NCBI RefSeq assembly: GCF_024707505.1
Contig: NZ_CP102604.1
Location: forward strand, 2,666,001-2,730,000
Direction: 5' to 3'
Source: Pantoea sp. SOD02
Lineage (GTDB): Bacteria > Pseudomonadota > Gammaproteobacteria > Enterobacterales > Enterobacteriaceae
Length of the DNA: 64,000 nt
Shown here: piece by piece, positions 34,656 to 44,790 of the stretch
Layout: every line of letters starts with the position of its first letter
Numbering within the stretch: the stretch's first letter is position 1
Made by a program: the position numbers and the translations under genes
The notes under the pieces: model-generated
Databases searched by the model: none
What the model was told of the DNA's origin: nothing
The model's input: the letters and a program-made list of their open reading frames with translations, nothing else

Positions 34656-36992
34656 CTACGGGAGCACTCTCAAATCGACATCGCCAGCAAGCGCAGCGGT
34701 TCCTTTACGTGGCTGGGATAACTGGTTAAGTTGTTGAATCCAAAACTGCTGCTGCCACTGTTCAGGGGGAAGTTCGGCACGCAAATTACTTTCAAGCTCG
34801 CCAGCAAAAGCAGCCAGCTCCAGCAACTCGTACATTAATGCGACGCCATTAATACGATGGATATGGTGTAACATCTCGCGCCGCATTTGATGCGTTATTG
34901 CGACGTCAAAGGCCGCAATATCCTCTTGCAAAGCAAGCCAGACATCCGAAGTTAATGCAGGTGTAGAGGATGACGCGGGCGCAATCTTCTCTAGTCCTCC
35001 CCAACGCTCAATAATCTCCGCTAGATCGCTCAGACGAATCGGTTTGGTTAGCACGTCGTTCATACTGCTTTGCAGGCAGCGCTCACGATGCTGCGGTGAA
35101 TGCTGGGCAGAAATGGCAATGATAGGGATGGCATCACGCTGCTGCCGGTTCTCTTCCTCACGAATGTGCATAGCGACCTCGTAACCGTCCATGCCGGGTA
35201 ATCCACAGTCGAGCAAAATCAAATCGTAATAATTTTCGTCCTGAATGCGTTGCAATGCCGTTTCGCCATCTTCAGCTAATTCATACTGGCAGCCCAGGAT
35301 GTCCAGCTGCTCGGCCAGCAATTGACGATTCGCCGGATGATCTTCAACGACTAGCAGTGAAAAATGCGATGCCACGGCAGGTAAGGACTGAGACAACGCA
35401 CCTTCGACTCCAACATTTGGCGAACATGTTTTCGCGGGTAGCGTTACCGTAATAGTCGTTCCCTTGTCTGGCTGGCTTTGCAGATGAATTTCGCCATGCA
35501 TCAACGTCACCAGCGAACGACAAATAAAAAGTCCTAAACCACTGCCACCCGCCTGATGCTTGCCCTGCTCCCACGCATTGAATAAGCGGTGCTGCAGCTC
35601 TGGGCGGATGCCAACACCACTATCCGCCACGGTAATTTGTAAATCATCAGCCTGGCGCTCTACATGTAACTCGATCGCCCCGTGGTGGGTAAACTTGATC
35701 GCGTTGGATAACAGATTATTGATGATTTGACGCAAACGGTTTGCATCAATCATCATCCAGCGATTCTCTTCTGTCAGCGAATCGCTCAGTAACAACGCCA
35801 GCTCTTTCTTTCTGACTGCGGGACGATGGCTGTCTGAGATTGCTTCTAGCAGGCTGCTAATGTTGGTCGGCACCGGTTGTAATGCCAGTTGACGCTGAGC
35901 GATCTTTTCATGCTCAAGCACATCATTAAGCAATTCGAGTAAATTTTGCGATGATGAGTAGGCCAGCTCAACATACTCCTGCCGCTGGGTGCTTTTTCCG
36001 GCAAAACGCAATAACTCCAATGCCGCGATGATGGCGTTCATTGGCGTGCGAATTTCATGACTCATCATCGCCAGAAAATCACTCTTATCCTGCTCACTGC
36101 GCTGTGCTCGCCGTTTGGCTCGCCATGCACTGCGTAAGGAGAACAACAGCAGTAGCAATAAAATACCAATAACAATCAATGGATAACGATAATGCCAAAG
36201 AAAGAGTGACAGCCTTGGCGTACCAATATCAAACATCGTCACCCACTGGATAAACATCGACTGGGCATCTCTGGCAGTGGCGTTTTCCATGGTTTTATCC
36301 AGGATGCTGCGTAACTCAGGATAAGCGGGATCCACCGCCATATTAATGCCGCTTGCCATCTCTGCAATCTGCGCGACAATGGCGAGGTGATTGGAGTAAC
36401 GTCCTTGCAAAATAGGCAAAATCATTGGACCACCGACTATAGCGGCAACATTTTTGCCCTCTTCGACCGTCTGTAATGCGGTGAGCGCGTCAGGTTCTAC
36501 ATCAAGCAAGATCTCGGGATGATGCCGGCGAAGCCACGGAAGATAATCAGCACTGGCCACCACCACCACTCGCTTACCTTTGAGTTGCTGCAGAGTGCGT
36601 ACCTGGGTTGCATCATCTTTACTGACAATAATTGGCATGATGTTCAGCCAGGGAAAGGTGAGTAACCAACGGTTTCTTTCTTCTTCTGATAACAGGGTGC
36701 CGTTGATTGAACTGATCATCATCGGGGGTTCGAGCAGCGCTTGCTCCGGCGAAACATAGACAAACTGCAATCCAGTACGTTTTGCCACATCATCTAGCAC
36801 TTCGCGGCTCAAGCCGATGTGTTTGCCGTTTTTAATGAACTCTTGAGGCCATTGCGAGGCAACCGTATAGCTCACCTGGCGGTGATTTTTGATCCAATTT
36901 TGCTCTTGAACGGTGAGGGGGGTTTCTGCAATCGCATGAAAATGAATCAAGCCGGTAATAAGAATGAGCAGTTTCATCCACGTCTGAATCAT
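34656..36992 (-). CDS. BvgS/EvgS-type hybrid sensor kinase (2)
   Basis: A 778-residue paralogue of the kinase at 32244, same architecture: signal peptide (1-22), one SBP_bac_3 domain (about 25-250), transmembrane segment (about 269-287), HisKA with H312, HATPase, receiver with D595 in LILLDCGLPGMDGY, and HPt with IHRINGVAL. The two kinases share long blocks in the cytoplasmic half but differ more in the periplasmic half, suggesting duplication and different ligands. It is 108 bp upstream of kinase 1 and co-directional. The 152-bp gap upstream (36993-37144) holds only the ahpF terminator and the kinase promoter. Confidence 0.93.
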   Translation of the reverse strand: MIQTWMKLLILITGLIHFHAIAETPLTVQEQNWIKNHRQVSYTVASQWPQEFIKNGKHIGLSREVLDDVAKRTGLQFVYVSPEQALLEPPMMISSINGTLLSEEERNRWLLTFPWLNIMPIIVSKDDATQVRTLQQLKGKRVVVVASADYLPWLRRHHPEILLDVEPDALTALQTVEEGKNVAAIVGGPMILPILQGRYSNHLAIVAQIAEMASGINMAVDPAYPELRSILDKTMENATARDAQSMFIQWVTMFDIGTPRLSLFLWHYRYPLIVIGILLLLLLFSLRSAWRAKRRAQRSEQDKSDFLAMMSHEIRTPMNAIIAALELLRFAGKSTQRQEYVELAYSSSQNLLELLNDVLEHEKIAQRQLALQPVPTNISSLLEAISDSHRPAVRKKELALLLSDSLTEENRWMMIDANRLRQIINNLLSNAIKFTHHGAIELHVERQADDLQITVADSGVGIRPELQHRLFNAWEQGKHQAGGSGLGLFICRSLVTLMHGEIHLQSQPDKGTTITVTLPAKTCSPNVGVEGALSQSLPAVASHFSLLVVEDHPANRQLLAEQLDILGCQYELAEDGETALQRIQDENYYDLILLDCGLPGMDGYEVAMHIREEENRQQRDAIPIIAISAQHSPQHRERCLQSSMNDVLTKPIRLSDLAEIIERWGGLEKIAPASSSTPALTSDVWLALQEDIAAFDVAITHQMRREMLHHIHRINGVALMYELLELAAFAGELESNLRAELPPEQWQQQFWIQQLNQLSQPRKGTAALAGDVDLRVLP
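34662..34673 (-). promoter_or_regulatory. Shared 12-bp motif, copy 3 (kinase 1 upstream)
   Basis: The third exact GAGCACTCTCAA. It lies inside the last codons of the upstream kinase gene (encoding LRVL before the stop) and about 120 bp before the start of kinase 1. Its flanks do not match copies 1 and 2 beyond the core. Confidence 0.4.
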
Positions 36993-37084
36993 TTACCCAC
37001 CTTAGCTCCTGGTCTCATGCAGATAGCCAGCATATGTGAAATCTTATCGGCTAAATAGTAGCGGCCAATCAATCCAGCGGAAAA

Positions 37085-37123
37085 TAAAATAAAAAAAAGC
37101 CCCGCAACACAGGTTGCAGGGCT
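37085..37123 (-). terminator. Rho-independent terminator of ahpCF
   Basis: On the minus strand AGCCCTGCAAC, a short loop, a near-complement ending GGGGCT, and a run of eight T followed by more T/A. Confidence 0.92.
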
Positions 37124-37144
37124 ATTGCGTGGCTATCGCAAAAC

Positions 37145-38713
37145 TTATTCAGCCGGTTTGGTGCGAATCAGATAATCAAAGGCGCTGAGTGAGGCTTTCG
37201 CGCCTTCACCGCTGGCGATGATGATCTGCTTGTACGGCACCGTGGTGCAATCGCCTGCGGCGAATACGCCTTTCAGGCTGGTTTCGCACTTGGCATCAAT
37301 GATGATTTCGCCCATCTTGTTGCGCTCTACCGCACCTTCAAGGAAGGTGGTGTTCGGCAGCAAACCAATCTGCACGAAGATGCCGCTCAACGCGATTTCG
37401 TGGCTGGTCTGGTTGTTACGGTCGATGTACGTCAGGCTGGTGACTTTGCTGCCATCGCCTTTCACTTCAGTGGTCTGTGCGTTCAGAATCACATCGACGT
37501 TTTTCAGGCTGCGCAGTTTGTCCTGCAGCACTTTATCGGCGCGCATTTCGCTGGCAAATTCCAGCAGCGTTACGTGCTCAACAATGCCGGCCAAATCAAT
37601 AGCCGCTTCCACGCCTGAGTTACCGCCGCCGATCACTGCGGTGCGTTTGCCTTTAAACAGCGGGCCGTCGCAGTGCGGGCAATAGGTTACGCCCTTGGTG
37701 CGATACTGCTCTTCGCCCGGAACGCCCATATTGCGCCAGCGTGCGCCGGTAGCAATGATGATGCTGCGGGATTTCAGTACCGCGCCAGATGCGGTTTCAA
37801 TCGCGTGCAGACCGCCCTCTTTCGCCGCCGGAATCAGCTTGATGGCGCTCTGGGTGTCAATCACATCGACGTCGTAATCATCCACGTGAGCACGCAGAGA
37901 ACCGGCCAGCTTCGCGCCTTCGGTTTTCGGTACGGAGATGTAGTTTTCGATGTCTACGGTGTCCAGCACCTGACCACCGAAACGCTCGCCCATCAGGCCA
38001 GTACGAATACCTTTACGTGCAGAGTAGATGGCCGCAGCCGCGCCCGCCGGGCCGCTGCCGACGATCAGCACTTCGTAGGCATCACGCTTGTTCAGCTCTT
38101 CTGCCGCACGCTTCTCTGCGTTGGTGTCCACTTTACCGACGATTTCCGCCAGGCTCAGACGACCCTGACCGAACTCTTTACCGTTGAGGAACACCGCCGG
38201 CACGCCCATCACGTTGCGTTCGGTGATTTCGTTCTGGAACATACCGCCGTCAATTGCGGTATGGCTGATGCGCGGGTTCAGTACCGCCATCAGGTTCAGC
38301 GCCTGTACCACGTCAGGACAGTTGTGGCACGACAGTGAATAATAAGTTTCGAAGTGGAAGTCGCCTTCCAAAGCCACAACCTGATCCAGCAGGCTCTGCG
38401 CTTCTTTCGAAGGGTGTCCACCGGTTTGCAACAAAGCTAAAACCAGTGACGTAAATTCGTGGCCCATTGGCGAACCGGCAAAGCGCGGACCGCTGTGGCT
38501 GCCTGGGTTAGTGATCAGGAAAGAGGGTTTACGAACCGGACGATCGTTCTCTTCACGGAAGCTGACTTTGTCTGACAAGCCCGCGATATCGGCCAACAGA
38601 GAACGGATCTCTGCGGATTTGGCGCCATCATCCAATGTGGCAATCAACTCAACCGGTTTCGTTAATTTCTCAAGGTAAGCCTTGAGTTGGGTTTTTAAAT
38701 TGGTGTCGAGCAT
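37145..38713 (-). CDS. ahpF: Alkyl hydroperoxide reductase subunit F
   Basis: AhpF is the NADH-dependent FAD disulfide reductase that recycles AhpC. The 522-residue product has the N-terminal double thioredoxin fold with C129-H-N-C132 (SLSCHNCPD), a Rossmann FAD motif [16 protein letters not shown], the reductase CPHCDG redox pair and the C-terminal [18 protein letters not shown] motif. Length and cysteine numbering agree with E. coli. It lies 67 bp after ahpC in the usual ahpCF operon and ends at a strong terminator. Confidence 0.97.
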   Translation of the reverse strand: MLDTNLKTQLKAYLEKLTKPVELIATLDDGAKSAEIRSLLADIAGLSDKVSFREENDRPVRKPSFLITNPGSHSGPRFAGSPMGHEFTSLVLALLQTGGHPSKEAQSLLDQVVALEGDFHFETYYSLSCHNCPDVVQALNLMAVLNPRISHTAIDGGMFQNEITERNVMGVPAVFLNGKEFGQGRLSLAEIVGKVDTNAEKRAAEELNKRDAYEVLIVGSGPAGAAAAIYSARKGIRTGLMGERFGGQVLDTVDIENYISVPKTEGAKLAGSLRAHVDDYDVDVIDTQSAIKLIPAAKEGGLHAIETASGAVLKSRSIIIATGARWRNMGVPGEEQYRTKGVTYCPHCDGPLFKGKRTAVIGGGNSGVEAAIDLAGIVEHVTLLEFASEMRADKVLQDKLRSLKNVDVILNAQTTEVKGDGSKVTSLTYIDRNNQTSHEIALSGIFVQIGLLPNTTFLEGAVERNKMGEIIIDAKCETSLKGVFAAGDCTTVPYKQIIIASGEGAKASLSAFDYLIRTKPAE

Positions 38714-38780
38714 AGTGAGTTCCTGTCATGAAAATCGGGTGCCGTAGCACCCGATAGAGAAAGATCGAATGGCAGCTAGC

Positions 38781-39344
38781 TTAGATTTTGCCAACCAGGT
38801 CCAGTGATGGAGCCAGAGTTGCTTCGCCTTCTTTCCATTTTGCCGGGCAAACTTCGCCTGGGTGAGAAGCAACGTACTGTGCTGCTTTCACTTTACGGAT
38901 CAGGTCAGATGCGTCACGGCCAATGCCTTCTGCAGTGATTTCGATCGCCTGGATGATGCCTTCCGGGTCAACGATGAAGGTACCGCGATCTGCCAGACCT
39001 TCGTCTTCGCGCATGATTTCGAAGTTACGGGTCAGCGCGCCAGTTGGGTCACCGATCATCGTGTATTTGATTTTCGCGATGGTGTCTGAAGAACCGTGCC
39101 AGGCTTTGTGGGTAAAGTGCGTGTCAGTAGAAACAGAGTAGATATCTACACCCAGTTTCTGGAACTCTTCGTGATGGTCTGCAACGTCACCCAGTTCGGT
39201 TGGGCATACGAAGGTGAAGTCAGCCGGGTAGAAGAAGAAAACACTCCATTTACCTTCAACGTCTTTCTCGGTGACTTCGATGAATTCGCCGTTTTTGAAC
39301 GCTGCGTTTTTAAATGGTTTGATCTTGGTATTAATGATGGACAT
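38781..39344 (-). CDS. ahpC: Alkyl hydroperoxide reductase subunit C (peroxiredoxin)
   Basis: Typical 2-Cys peroxiredoxin that scavenges hydrogen peroxide and organic peroxides. The 187-residue protein has the peroxidatic Cys47 in FTFVCPTE and the resolving cysteine in EVCPAKW near residue 166. A strong GGAGG precedes the ATG. A well-spaced OxyR site is about 60-90 bp upstream, so peroxide induction together with ahpF is expected. Confidence 0.97.
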   Translation of the reverse strand: MSIINTKIKPFKNAAFKNGEFIEVTEKDVEGKWSVFFFYPADFTFVCPTELGDVADHHEEFQKLGVDIYSVSTDTHFTHKAWHGSSDTIAKIKYTMIGDPTGALTRNFEIMREDEGLADRGTFIVDPEGIIQAIEITAEGIGRDASDLIRKVKAAQYVASHPGEVCPAKWKEGEATLAPSLDLVGKI

Positions 39345-39400
39345 GGTGACCTCCGTTAAAAGATGTGATGCAGGCTACAGAATTTTCGGGCCAACTTCTA

Positions 39401-39437
39401 ATATGCAGACGTTATCAATTAGATAACCAAAAGCTAT
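39401..39437 (-). promoter_or_regulatory. OxyR binding site of ahpCF
   Basis: Read toward ahpC: ATAG-N7-TTAT-N7-ATAA-N7-ATAT, four tetranucleotides at exactly the OxyR spacing (consensus ATAG-N7-CTAT-N7-ATAG-N7-CTAT, three single mismatches). The gap 39345-39670 holds this site, the ahpC promoter region and a repeat pair. Confidence 0.8.
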
Positions 39438-39563
39438 CAAAGCGCCGACGCCAGCTTTCATGCGGCTCGCGCGGGCATTCTACACAAAAATGGCGCGGTT
39501 CTGACAGGCTTTATCTTTTTGCGATGAAACTGCTACTTTTACGTTGGGTAATAGACATTAGGC

Positions 39564-39632
39564 GGTCGCCATGAATGGCGACCCTACGATTTAGCGGGTA
39601 TGGGTTTCGTAGGGTGCGCATTTATGCGCACC
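39564..39632. repeat. REP-like palindrome pair (copy 4)
   Basis: GGTCGCCAT-GA-ATGGCGACC (39564-39583) and the variant GGTGCGCAT-TT-ATGCGCACC (39613-39632), each next to CTACGA/CGTAGG flanks. The spacer (29 bp) is longer than in the other pairs. Lies between ahpC and the GNAT gene. Confidence 0.85.
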
Positions 39633-39670
39633 TGGCAACGTCACAGATCACCCCCAAATGGAGCTTTTGC

Positions 39671-40123
39671 GTGCAAATCCGTTTTTTTGACGAAGCCGAT
39701 CGGCCTTTTCTGCGCACGCTGTATCTTGCCGCGCGACGCCACAACTGGACGTGGCTGGATGGCGAAGATTGGCAGTTAGAAGATTTCGATGCAGTGATTT
39801 TGGGCGAAACCGTGCTGGTCGCCGAACTGGATGGACATCGCGTGGGGTTTGCGGCGGTGCTGGATAATGACAACTTCCTGCATAGTCTGTACGTCGATCC
39901 AAACGCACAGGGACAAGGCGTGGGCAGCGCGCTGTTAGAAAAAGTGCAGTCGCGATTTAGCTCGACTGGCGCATTGAAATGTTTGCAACAGAATCAGGCG
40001 GCGCTGGATTTTTATCTCAAACACGGCTGGCGGCGTGAAGCGATTGGCGAGAGCGAGCAGGGAAAATATGTGCTGATGCATTTTCCGCTGGCAAGACGCG
40101 CCAGCGGAAATGGACGACGTTAA
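39671..40123 (+). CDS. GNAT-family N-acetyltransferase
   Basis: A 150-residue GNAT protein. The acetyl-CoA binding motif is DPNAQGQGVGSALL (Q/RxxGxG/A), preceded by the beta-4 strand LHSLYVD and followed by QNQAALDFYLKHGW. I place the start at the GTG 39671 (VQIRFFDEADRPF) because GGAG is 7-8 bases upstream and upstream codons run through the repeat pair. Its stop shares TTAA with the mrp stop on the other strand. Substrate unknown. Confidence 0.8.
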   Translation: MQIRFFDEADRPFLRTLYLAARRHNWTWLDGEDWQLEDFDAVILGETVLVAELDGHRVGFAAVLDNDNFLHSLYVDPNAQGQGVGSALLEKVQSRFSSTGALKCLQQNQAALDFYLKHGWRREAIGESEQGKYVLMHFPLARRASGNGRR

Positions 40124-41232
40124 ACGGCGCGGAAGGCGATATCGCCAGGGATAATTTCTCCCTGCCAATAGAGTTGTGCCGCTACACGCCCTGCCAGCTG
40201 GCGATAGAGCGCGGTGAAATCACTCTCCGGACGGCGCACCACGGTAGGTTCGCCATCATCCAGATCTTCACGCAACGTAATGTGCAGCGGCAGTTGTGCC
40301 AGCAAACGCGTGTTGTAATCCTCCACCAGCTTTTGCGCACCGCCGGTGCCGAAAATCGGCTCGTGATGTCCGCATTGGCTGCAGATGTGCATGCTCATGT
40401 TCTCGACCACGCCCAGAACCGGCACGCTGACTTTCTCGAACATCACCATGCCTTTACGTGCATCAATCAAGGCAATGTCTTGGGGCGTGGTGACCACTAA
40501 CGCGCCGGTCACCGGCACGTTTTGCGCCAGCGTCAGCTGAATATCGCCGGTGCCTGGCGGCATATCGAGGATCAGATAATCCAGATCCGGCCACATGGTT
40601 TCGTTGAGCAGTTGCATCAGGGCTTTGCTGGCCATCGGCCCGCGCCACACCATCGCATTGTCGTCAGTGACCAGATAACCAATTGAATTGGTTGCCAGGC
40701 CATGCGCCATGATCGGCGCCATATGCGTGCCATCCGGCGAGGTTGGACGCTGGTTTTCGGTGCCGAGCATGTTAGGAATCGACGGACCATAAATATCCGC
40801 ATCGAGAATCCCCACGCGCGCGCCTTCGGCAATCAGCGCCAGCGCCATATTCACGGCGGTGCTGGATTTACCCACGCCACCTTTGCCTGAACTGACGGCG
40901 ATGATGTTCTTCACACCGGTCGCGCCCGGATGATTTTTCACCCGCTTCAGCGTGGCGATGTCATGACGAAGTCGCCAGTCAATGGCGCTGGCATCGGTCA
41001 GGCGCAGCAGCTCGGCGCTGGTTTGCGCTTTCAGCTCTTCAAAGGCGCTGGCCCACGCGAACGGCATCACCAGTTCGATATGCAGCTTGTCATCCAGCAG
41101 CGCGACGTGGCGCAGCGCTTTCAGCGTGGTCAGGTTGTGTTGCAGCGTCGGATGTTCAAAGTCACTTAGCACGCCGATAACCAATGCTCGCAGCGCTTCA
41201 GGTGAATGATGTTGCTGGGATTGTGAAGTCAT
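40120..41232 (-). CDS. mrp: Mrp/ApbC iron-sulfur cluster carrier ATPase
   Basis: Mrp binds and transfers [4Fe-4S] clusters with help of ATP. The 370-residue product has an N-terminal DUF59-like domain, the deviant Walker A GKGGVGKSS (about residue 115), DADIYGPSIP, the switch DMPPGTGD and the cluster-binding CSQC pair (ICSQCGHHEP). I use the ATG at 41232 (TSQSQQHHSPEALR) with GGAG upstream; the codon 24 bases before it extends beyond the family start. It is divergent from metG, as in E. coli. Confidence 0.95.
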   Translation of the reverse strand: MTSQSQQHHSPEALRALVIGVLSDFEHPTLQHNLTTLKALRHVALLDDKLHIELVMPFAWASAFEELKAQTSAELLRLTDASAIDWRLRHDIATLKRVKNHPGATGVKNIIAVSSGKGGVGKSSTAVNMALALIAEGARVGILDADIYGPSIPNMLGTENQRPTSPDGTHMAPIMAHGLATNSIGYLVTDDNAMVWRGPMASKALMQLLNETMWPDLDYLILDMPPGTGDIQLTLAQNVPVTGALVVTTPQDIALIDARKGMVMFEKVSVPVLGVVENMSMHICSQCGHHEPIFGTGGAQKLVEDYNTRLLAQLPLHITLREDLDDGEPTVVRRPESDFTALYRQLAGRVAAQLYWQGEIIPGDIAFRAV

Positions 41233-41393
41233 CCCCTCTCCTTGTTTATTCTTCACGCCAGATTGCGGCGGTGTCTGTTCAATAGTATCAGATAGGCGCT
41301 AAAAGTGACGGGGAAGTGCAGCTGTGTTTACGGCAGAGGGTGCTTCGGTTACCATCTAGGACGTTTTTTTCATCAATGGAACGCTACGCAATC

Positions 41394-43427
41394 ATGACTC
41401 AAGCCACAAAAAAAATTCTGGTAACGTGCGCGCTGCCGTACGCAAACGGTTCAATCCATCTCGGTCACATGCTTGAACACATTCAGGCTGACATTTGGGT
41501 CCGTTACCAGCGAATGCGTGGCAACCAGGTTCACTTCATCTGTGCAGACGACGCCCACGGCACGCCAATTATGCTGAAAGCGCAGCAGCTGGGCATCGCG
41601 CCGGAGCAGATGATCGCGGAGATGAAGCAGGAGCACGAAACCGATTTCGCTGGCTTCAACATCAGCTATGACAACTATCACTCGACGCACGGCGACGAAA
41701 ACCGTCAGCTGTCCGAACTGATTTATGGTCGTCTGAAAGAGAACGGTTTCATTAAGAACCGCACCATCTCTCAGCTGTACGATCCTGAGAAAGGCATGTT
41801 CCTGCCAGACCGTTTCGTGAAAGGCACCTGCCCGAAATGTAAGTCACCGGATCAGTATGGCGATAACTGCGAAGTGTGCAGCGCGACCTACAGCCCAACC
41901 GAGCTGATCGACCCGAAATCTGTGGTTTCAGGCGCGACGCCGGTGCTGCGCGATTCAGAGCACTTCTTCTTTGATCTGCCCTCTTTCAGCGCAATGTTAC
42001 AGGCGTGGACGCGCTCAGGTGCGCTGCAAGAGCAGGTGGCGAACAAGATGCAGGAGTGGTTCGAGTCTGGCTTGCAGCAGTGGGATATCTCTCGCGATGC
42101 ACCTTACTTCGGCTTCGAAATTCCTGGCGCGCCAGGCAAATACTTCTACGTCTGGCTGGATGCGCCAATCGGTTACATGGGTTCATTCAAAAACCTGTGC
42201 GACAAGCGCGGCGATCTCGATTTCGACGAGTTCTGGAAGAAAGATTCCACGACCGAGCTGTATCACTTTATCGGTAAAGACATCGTCTATTTCCACAGCC
42301 TGTTCTGGCCGGCGATGCTGGAAGGCAGCAACTTCCGCAAGCCAACCAACCTGTTCGTACACGGTTATGTGACGGTGAACGGCGCGAAGATGTCCAAATC
42401 GCGCGGTACCTTTATTAAAGCCAGCACCTGGTTGCAGCATCTGGATGCCGACAGCCTGCGTTACTACTACGCGGCCAAGCTCTCTTCGCGCATTGACGAC
42501 ATTGACCTGAATTTGGAAGATTTCGTGCAGCGCGTGAATGCAGACGTGGTGAACAAAGTGGTGAACCTGGCGTCACGTAATGCGGGCTTCCTGACCAAAC
42601 GCTTTGGCGGCAAGCTGGCGAGCGAACTGGCCGATCCGGCGTTGTATCAGACCTTTGTTGATGCCTCTGAGAAGATTGGCGAAGCCTGGGCTAGCCGCGA
42701 ATATAACCGCGCGATCCGTGAAATCATGGCGCTGGCCGATCTGGCTAACCGCTATGTCGATGAGCAGGCACCTTGGGTGGTGGCGAAGCAAGAAGGCCGC
42801 GATGCCGACCTGCAAGCGATCTGCTCAATGGGTATCAACCTGTTCCGCGTATTGATGACCTGGCTGAAGCCGGTGCTGCCATCGCTGACCGAACGCACCG
42901 AAGCCTTCCTGCAGAGCGAGCTGAGCTGGGATGCGATTGCCCAACCGCTGCTGGATCATGAAGTGGCACCGTTCAAAGCGCTGTATGGCCGTATCGAAAT
43001 GACCAAAGTCGACGCGCTGGTTGAAGCCTCGAAAGAGGATGCGGCGGCGGCGAACAAACCTGCGGCAACCGGCCCGCTGGCCGATGCGCCGATTGGCGAC
43101 ACCATCACCATCGACGATTTCGCCAAGGTCGATATGCGCGTGGCGCTGATCGAGAAAGCTGAGCTGGTTGAAGGTTCTGACAAACTGCTGCGTCTGGAGC
43201 TGGATTTGGGTGGCGAGAAGCGTCAGATTTTCTCTGGCATTCGCGCGGCGTATCCGGATCCTTCCGTGCTGGTCGGCAAGATGACCATCATCGTGGCTAA
43301 CCTCGCGCCGCGCAAAATGCGCTTCGGTATTTCAGAAGGCATGGTGCTGTCAGCGGGCCCGGGCGGCAAAGACCTGTTTGTGCTGTCCGTCGATAGCGGC
43401 GCAGTGCCGGGTATGCCGGTTAAGTAA
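41394..43427 (+). CDS. metG: Methionyl-tRNA synthetase
   Basis: MetG charges tRNA-Met with methionine. The 677-residue protein equals E. coli MetG in length, with the HLGH signature (22-25), a zinc knuckle (CPKC and CEVC, about 145-162), the KMSKS loop and a C-terminal tRNA-binding/dimerisation domain ([15 protein letters not shown]). The ATG at 41394 gives [19 protein letters not shown], as in the family; the 26 extra upstream codons are rejected. Confidence 0.98.
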   Translation: MTQATKKILVTCALPYANGSIHLGHMLEHIQADIWVRYQRMRGNQVHFICADDAHGTPIMLKAQQLGIAPEQMIAEMKQEHETDFAGFNISYDNYHSTHGDENRQLSELIYGRLKENGFIKNRTISQLYDPEKGMFLPDRFVKGTCPKCKSPDQYGDNCEVCSATYSPTELIDPKSVVSGATPVLRDSEHFFFDLPSFSAMLQAWTRSGALQEQVANKMQEWFESGLQQWDISRDAPYFGFEIPGAPGKYFYVWLDAPIGYMGSFKNLCDKRGDLDFDEFWKKDSTTELYHFIGKDIVYFHSLFWPAMLEGSNFRKPTNLFVHGYVTVNGAKMSKSRGTFIKASTWLQHLDADSLRYYYAAKLSSRIDDIDLNLEDFVQRVNADVVNKVVNLASRNAGFLTKRFGGKLASELADPALYQTFVDASEKIGEAWASREYNRAIREIMALADLANRYVDEQAPWVVAKQEGRDADLQAICSMGINLFRVLMTWLKPVLPSLTERTEAFLQSELSWDAIAQPLLDHEVAPFKALYGRIEMTKVDALVEASKEDAAAANKPAATGPLADAPIGDTITIDDFAKVDMRVALIEKAELVEGSDKLLRLELDLGGEKRQIFSGIRAAYPDPSVLVGKMTIIVANLAPRKMRFGISEGMVLSAGPGGKDLFVLSVDSGAVPGMPVK

Positions 43428-43435
43428 GCTAACAA

Positions 43436-43457
43436 GCCGCCTCAGGGCGGCTTTTTT
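43436..43457 (+). terminator. Rho-independent terminator of metG
   Basis: GCCGCC, a short loop, GGCGGC and a T tract of six, 8 bp after the metG stop. Confidence 0.93.
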
Positions 43458-43498
43458 GTACCTGTTGATCCTACAAAGGATTGGCGCGTTTTTCGTAG

Positions 43499-43518
43499 GG
43501 TCGCCATTTATGGCGACC
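43499..43518. repeat. REP-like palindrome (copy 5)
   Basis: Single perfect unit GGTCGCCAT-TT-ATGGCGACC preceded by CGTAG, between the metG terminator and yohJ. Confidence 0.85.
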
Positions 43519-43597
43519 AGGTCAGACTGTATTGTGATCGCTAGCACGCTAATCGCTTAATGCGTATGATAAAGCGCTACGAAAACAGGAGCCTGAC

Positions 43598-43981
43598 ATG
43601 CCTGCCGTTCTCTCTGCTTGTTGGCGCTATGTGCGCGCCTTCGTCATCATCTATGCGGCGCTTTACGCTGGAATGGGGATTTCTTCCCTGCTCCCGATAA
43701 CCATTCCCGGCAGCATCATCGGCATGCTGCTGCTGTTTCTGTTGCTGGCGCTGCAAATCATGCCGGTTGAGTGGGTGAAACCCGGATGCCATTTACTGAT
43801 CCGCTACATGGCGCTGCTGTTTGTGCCGATTAGTGTCGGCGTGATGGGCTATACCGATATTCTCACCGAGCAGTTTGGACCGATTGTGGTGTCGTGCATT
43901 GTCAGTACTTTTATGGTGCTGCTGATTGTGGGGCTCAGCGCAGAACGTTTGCAGCGCCCTCAGGAGAAGCCGAATGAGTGA
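43598..43981 (+). CDS. yohJ: YohJ, CidA/LrgA-family inner membrane protein
   Basis: A 127-residue holin-like membrane protein with four hydrophobic segments ([51 protein letters not shown] and the C-terminal [15 protein letters not shown]). CidA/LrgA proteins form a pair with CidB/LrgB; in E. coli YohJ-YohK have been linked to uptake or export of small organic acids and nucleosides (not settled). AGGAG precedes the ATG, and it overlaps yohK by 8 bp. Confidence 0.92.
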   Translation: MPAVLSACWRYVRAFVIIYAALYAGMGISSLLPITIPGSIIGMLLLFLLLALQIMPVEWVKPGCHLLIRYMALLFVPISVGVMGYTDILTEQFGPIVVSCIVSTFMVLLIVGLSAERLQRPQEKPNE

Positions 43982-44666
43982 TGCATGGTGGTCGCTGCCG
44001 CTAACCGTGATCGCCTATTTTCTGGCGCGCAAACTGGCGGCGAAAATCAATATCTCCATCGTCAATCCATTGCTGGTGGCGATGGCGATGGTCATTCCGA
44101 TTCTGCTGCTTACCAATCTGCCTTACACGCGCTATTTTGCCGGCAGCAGCCTGCTGAATCAGTTGCTGCAACCGGCGGTTGTCGCGCTGGCGTTGCCGCT
44201 GTATGAGCAGATGCATCAGATTCGTGCGCGCTGGAAAACCATCATCAGCGTCTGTTTCATCGGCAGCATTACGGCGATGGTGTCGGGTACCGCGATTGCG
44301 CTGTGGATGGGCGCAACGCCGGAAATCGCCGCTACCATTATGCCGAAATCTGTCACCACGCCGATTGCGATGGCGGTCTCCGCCTCGCTGCACGGTATTC
44401 CCGCTATCAGCGCTATCTGCGTGCTGATCGCCGGTGTGCTGGGTGCGGTGTTTGGTCATATGCTGCTTAATCTGTTTAAGGTGAAAAACAAATCTTCGCG
44501 CGGATTGGCGATTGGTAACGCTTCGCACGCGTTAGGCACCGCGCGCGCCGCCGAGATCGATTATCAGGAAGGTGCCTTCAGCTCACTGGCTTTGGTGATT
44601 TGCGGCATCATCACTTCGTTACTGGCACCGTTCCTTTTTCCGCTATTAATGCATTGGTGGGGCTGA
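43974..44666 (+). CDS. yohK: YohK, LrgB-family inner membrane protein
   Basis: A 230-residue LrgB-family protein with about 6-7 hydrophobic helices and the family core [30 protein letters not shown] and [12 protein letters not shown]. The ATG at 43974 overlaps yohJ in another frame, so translation is coupled. It ends before a perfect hairpin at 44670. Role as for YohJ. Confidence 0.93.
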   Translation: MSDAWWSLPLTVIAYFLARKLAAKINISIVNPLLVAMAMVIPILLLTNLPYTRYFAGSSLLNQLLQPAVVALALPLYEQMHQIRARWKTIISVCFIGSITAMVSGTAIALWMGATPEIAATIMPKSVTTPIAMAVSASLHGIPAISAICVLIAGVLGAVFGHMLLNLFKVKNKSSRGLAIGNASHALGTARAAEIDYQEGAFSSLALVICGIITSLLAPFLFPLLMHWWG

Positions 44667-44669
44667 AAC

Positions 44670-44687
44670 TTGCGAGAGATCTCGCAA
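44670..44687 (+). terminator. Hairpin after yohK
   Basis: TTGCGAGA-GA-TCTCGCAA, an 8-bp perfect stem 4 bp after the yohK stop, without a clear T tract. Possible termination or mRNA end protection before cdd. Confidence 0.5.
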
Positions 44688-44790
44688 AGTTGAAACAACC
44701 CAATCAGCTTGCATTGTCAGAGCGACTTGGATCACATATAAAACCTCTGGCGGCGCATCGCCGCTAACGCGTAACTGAGGCCATCACATC

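Noticed and set aside
37673..38338. 221-residue plus-strand frame across ahpF
   Set aside because: Antisense shadow of a conserved gene with no start signal.
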